Positions 5,655 to 8,319 of a stretch of 8,319 bases of DNA are shown one piece after another (the first letter of the stretch is position 1; every line of letters starts with the position of its first letter). A program made the position numbers and the translations under genes. The notes under the pieces are model-generated. The model was not told the origin of the DNA. It made no database searches and saw only the letters and a list, made by a program, of their open reading frames with translations. This DNA is from CAYONZ01 sp964405465. GTDB lineage: Bacteria > Bdellovibrionota > Bdellovibrionia > Bdellovibrionales > JAMPXM01. Where the stretch lies: positions 1-8,319 of the forward strand of contig CAYONZ010000085.1 in assembly GCA_964405465.1 (NCBI GenBank), read 5' to 3'.

Positions 5655-5671
5655 AAATTCAAATTGAATTT
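5655..5671. promoter_or_regulatory. 17-bp AT-rich palindrome, operator candidate
   Basis: AAATTCAA (5655-5662) and TTGAATTT (5664-5671) form a perfect dyad around a single A. It lies 59 bp before ATG 5731, where a regulator site would be plausible. No convincing -35/-10 pair was found around it, so promoter overlap cannot be claimed. Confidence 0.4.
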
Positions 5672-5730
5672 GCGCAGAAATACGAATTCACCTAGACGAA
5701 CATCGAGACGCGTGTTTCAATTTCTATTCA

Positions 5731-7602
5731 ATGAAAAAATTTATCGTGCCACTTTTTGCGATCGCTATTCTTGTGCTTTTTGGGTTTTCCATTTCGATTT
5801 TTCAACTCGAAATCACCCAGCCCATCGATATGATCAACTCGTGGGGTGCAGATACGACATATCATCAACAAACTGAAGCACTCGCGCACGGGCACCTTTC
5901 ACTCGGCCCTTCTATACAAGGGCTTCTTCATGATGCGGCCTTCTTCAATGGCGTACAGCTCAGTTTTGGCATCGGGCCCGCGCTATTGCGCCTACCTATC
6001 GAAGCACTTGCTGCAGCACTTGGATTTGAACGAGTGCCCGACAAACTCATCTTCTATTTTTATTTTTGTGTGCTGTTTTATTTACTTTTTCGAGTTCTCA
6101 AAACTCATTTGCACTTCGATGGACCCCAAGCTCTCAGCGTGGCGTCACTGGCTATGTGTCTCCCGATCATCAGCCAGTTGGTGGGCGTGCGATTTGCGGG
6201 CTACGAAGAAGCCGTGGCCTATCTTTTTCTTGGAGGCATCGCCGCGGTTATTTGCTTGCTTTGGTATCAATACTCCAAAAAAATGATCGCGCTTGCTGCC
6301 TTTGTCTTTACAAACTCCTCCCTCGTATTGTTTCGCGCCACTGGTGCTCTATATGCGGTGGCGTTGATTGCCGCATTCGCCGTCTTTTACCTGAGAGAAA
6401 TCAGCGCAATGGGTACTCTCAATTCAGAAAGTGGACTTGGAATTTTAGCTCGTTTTAATTTTTTTTCGCATCCAAAATCTAACAGACTCGCTTTAGGATT
6501 TGTGCTGGCCGGAATCCTTCCACCATTCTTGTTGCTCGTCCTCAATAAAATTAAATTTGGAGGGTTCTTAGAGTTTGGTCACAATTTCGTTACGTCCGGC
6601 GAGCCAATCAACGACTATCTTCTCAAATTTGCAAACACCTACAAAACCACGAATCTTTGGAGTGCCATTCTAGATCTCTGGGGAAGCCTATTTCTTTCAC
6701 CGGCCTTCAACGACTTTCATTTCTACATGTCTGGTCTTCACCCGTTTCAAGCCAAAGCCCTTCGCTTTCGTGAATTTTATTTTCAAACGTTTTCTGTGAC
6801 CGACTTTCTTGTTTTCTTGACGGCTCTGTTGCTTGTGCTCGATTCGAAGCAAAAGACTCTTTCACGCTTTTTTGGTTTGAGCTCATTGATTTCATTTCTT
6901 CTCATGTTTGCGTTTTATCTTTACACCCCTGGAATCACCTCTCGGTACGTGGCCGACTTTAGCCTCTCGTTCACACTTGCCGTGATTGCAATTTCAATCG
7001 CAGTGATTTCGCGCTTAAAGCCAGAACACTTTTTGTTGTTTTCTATGTTTTTATGGCTGAGCTTTGGCACAGACGCATTTGAACACAACTCATCGATTGA
7101 TTCAGTGTTTTCTTCTCAAGGAAAAACTTGGTCACTACCTTTAGAGTTCGAGTCCACAACAGACAAGAAACTTAGAGAACTTCTCAGATCAATCCCGGTT
7201 GAACTACCTAGCTCCTATGATTGCCACGATAAAAAATGGCGAACCGAACTGAAAATTATAAACAACGGCGCTCACTGGAATCGAAAATCGTGCCGAGTGG
7301 CTCAGGTACTTTCACTCTATTTTAAGTACAATAAATGTGTTGTCCTCAGCTTTTCTCCACAGTCAGAAGCTGATCTAGAAAAAATTCCGCCTCGAGTAAA
7401 ATATGCGAACAAGACTCTCCCTCTGGTGCAAAAAGTCGCAGAGGCCGAAACCCTTGACTACACCTATTGCACAAATCCAGAGGAGCTGAAGACACTTGAG
7501 AATCACCCAGTTGGGCCAGTTTTTGTTAGCTTCACCGACGATGCACATCTTAAGCAAAGACCAAAGATCAAACTTCTTAAAATTTCAATGAAGGAGAATT
7601 AG
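5731..7602 (+). CDS. Multi-pass membrane protein, GT-C glycosyltransferase-like
   Basis: The 623-aa product is probably an inner-membrane protein with about 11 membrane segments. The first is at residues 4-24. A long external loop (about 25-99) follows, carrying GADTTYHQQTEALAHGHLSL (39-58) and FFNGVQLSFGIGPALLRLP (71-89). Further segments extend to about 445. The loop wording, the KFGGFLEFGHNF stretch (275-286) and SRYVADF (404-410) match, by memory, a family of uncharacterised GT-C-like integral membrane proteins with FGSPxEFGxxY and RYxxDF motifs. In GT-C enzymes an Asp in the first loop is catalytic; D41 is a candidate. A soluble domain of about 170 residues ends the protein and holds four cysteines (C498, C521, C536, C580), suggesting disulfides outside the cytoplasm. 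ATG 5731 follows an in-frame stop at 5665 and lacks a Shine-Dalgarno. It overlaps no gene and forms an operon with the next. Sugar donor and acceptor are unknown. Confidence 0.8.
   Translation: MKKFIVPLFAIAILVLFGFSISIFQLEITQPIDMINSWGADTTYHQQTEALAHGHLSLGPSIQGLLHDAAFFNGVQLSFGIGPALLRLPIEALAAALGFERVPDKLIFYFYFCVLFYLLFRVLKTHLHFDGPQALSVASLAMCLPIISQLVGVRFAGYEEAVAYLFLGGIAAVICLLWYQYSKKMIALAAFVFTNSSLVLFRATGALYAVALIAAFAVFYLREISAMGTLNSESGLGILARFNFFSHPKSNRLALGFVLAGILPPFLLLVLNKIKFGGFLEFGHNFVTSGEPINDYLLKFANTYKTTNLWSAILDLWGSLFLSPAFNDFHFYMSGLHPFQAKALRFREFYFQTFSVTDFLVFLTALLLVLDSKQKTLSRFFGLSSLISFLLMFAFYLYTPGITSRYVADFSLSFTLAVIAISIAVISRLKPEHFLLFSMFLWLSFGTDAFEHNSSIDSVFSSQGKTWSLPLEFESTTDKKLRELLRSIPVELPSSYDCHDKKWRTELKIINNGAHWNRKSCRVAQVLSLYFKYNKCVVLSFSPQSEADLEKIPPRVKYANKTLPLVQKVAEAETLDYTYCTNPEELKTLENHPVGPVFVSFTDDAHLKQRPKIKLLKISMKEN
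7591..7596 (+). promoter_or_regulatory. Ribosome-binding site inside the end of the upstream gene
   Basis: AAGGAG encodes the penultimate Lys-Glu of the preceding protein and lies seven bases before ATG 7604. Stop (7600-7602) and start are one base apart, so translational coupling of the two membrane-protein genes is likely. Confidence 0.85.
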
Positions 7603-7603
7603 C

Positions 7604-8319
7604 ATGCGAAAACTTTGGTTTATCGCATTGTTTTTTCTTTTTATTCTTTATGCCCCCGGATTTGCTGAGCCCTTTTTTTTAATTGATGATCACTCTTTGA
7701 TTGGCGCCCCCCAAGTTCAGGTTTTTGATTTTGAGTCCATTAAATCGATATTCGAATTCGGCAATCACGTCGACTACACACCTGTGAGAGATCTAAGCTA
7801 CCTACTTGATTGGCAATGGGGGATTGATCTTGAAAACAATCTCACACCAGTCCACATACAAAACTTCTTTTGGTTTTTCGGAATCTCTTTTCTTCTGGCC
7901 CAGACATTGCAAATTTTAGGATTGAGCAGAGGTCTTTCGTATGCGTTGTCGTTGCTTTGGACTCTACATCCCATTCATGCTGAACTTTTCATGTGGGGTT
8001 CTGCAAGAAAAGATCTCTTGCCCATATTTGGTGCTCTCGCCGCCTTTTGGCTTTTTCTAAAGATCTACAAGCAGAATCAGTTGCTAGCGAATCGACAGAA
8101 AACATTCTTACTTTTGGCCCTCATTGCGATGAGCTTATTCTCCATATTTTCTAAAGCCACTTTTGTGGCCCTGCCTTTCATCGGCTCCGCGATTCTCCTT
8201 TTGAATGTTCCATTGAATTCCATACAAAAATTTTTAGTTTTTCTCTGGGCAATGTTAAGTCTCGGTGGTCTTTTTATACATCGGTATCTCTATAACAATG
8301 TCAATCCGATGCCTTTACA
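7604..8319 (+). CDS. TMTC/DUF1736-like GT-C membrane glycosyltransferase, 3' truncated by window
   Basis: An open frame of 238 codons runs off the window end. Residues about 4-21 form an N-terminal membrane segment (signal anchor). IDDHSLI (27-33) carries the DD pair expected in the first external loop of GT-C enzymes. Then TPVRDLSYLLDWQWG (59-73), TPVHIQNFFWFF (81-92) and HPIHAELFMWGSARKDLL (122-139) follow in the same order as the RP-x-x-x-L, HxxN and HPxHxExVxxxxxRxDLL blocks of TMTC/DUF1736-type proteins and their bacterial relatives. More hydrophobic segments follow at about 141-153, 167-183, 186-201 and 209-225. Family members often end in TPR repeats, which would lie beyond the window. 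The likely role is transfer of a sugar from a polyprenyl-phosphate donor on the outer face of the inner membrane; the acceptor is unknown. It is coupled to the 5731 gene. Confidence 0.8.
   Translation, partial: MRKLWFIALFFLFILYAPGFAEPFFLIDDHSLIGAPQVQVFDFESIKSIFEFGNHVDYTPVRDLSYLLDWQWGIDLENNLTPVHIQNFFWFFGISFLLAQTLQILGLSRGLSYALSLLWTLHPIHAELFMWGSARKDLLPIFGALAAFWLFLKIYKQNQLLANRQKTFLLLALIAMSLFSIFSKATFVALPFIGSAILLLNVPLNSIQKFLVFLWAMLSLGGLFIHRYLYNNVNPMPL

Noticed and set aside
5846..6286. 146-codon + frame overlapping the membrane-protein gene
   Set aside because: Lies inside the 623-aa gene in another frame; composition looks like a frame-shifted hydrophobic protein.

Overview
The window is 8,319 bp of draft bacterial sequence with two 100-N scaffold gaps (2401-2500 and 5496-5595) and mid-range GC by eye (not counted). 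No rRNA, tRNA, insertion sequence, phage gene or CRISPR array is visible. A membrane-anchored helical-repeat protein of a type I associate with delta-proteobacteria and Bdellovibrionota, together with the gene style, suggests a Bdellovibrionota or delta-proteobacterium-like organism. This placement is an inference from memory, not a search result.

Left part (1-2400): a 14-bp tandem repeat sits at the window edge. It is followed by a 454-residue all-helical protein of unknown function on + (107-1471). A stem-loop next to a 15-bp tandem repeat separates this from a convergent gene on - (1531-2316) for an inner-membrane-anchored TPR-like protein. A short + reading frame (2361-2400) runs into the first gap.

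Middle part (2501-5341): a complete UDP-glucose 4-epimerase gene (galE, +) has two competing translation starts. It converges on a - strand FAD-dependent amine-oxidase/UDP-galactopyranose-mutase-like protein that starts with TTG and has an unusual low-complexity C-terminal tail. A ten-unit degenerate pentanucleotide array lies between the two.

Right part (5342-8319): a divergent intergenic region contains overlapping inverted repeats, a terminator-like hairpin and an AT-rich palindrome. It is broken by the second gap, which is flanked by an exact 55-bp duplication and is very probably an assembly artefact. Two multi-pass membrane proteins follow on +, with 1 nt between them. The first has the sequence style of GT-C-like integral membrane proteins plus a cysteine-containing soluble C-terminal domain. 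The second is cut by the window end and resembles TMTC/DUF1736-type GT-C glycosyltransferases.

Together galE (sugar-nucleotide supply), the FAD enzyme and two GT-C-like membrane proteins suggest a cell-envelope glycan or polysaccharide locus, but the product cannot be read from the sequence. I see no convincing evidence of a new defence or mobile system. The most checkable oddities are the spurious gap, the T6 tract at the 454-residue protein's start, the nested inverted repeats in the divergent region, and the paired GT-C-like genes.
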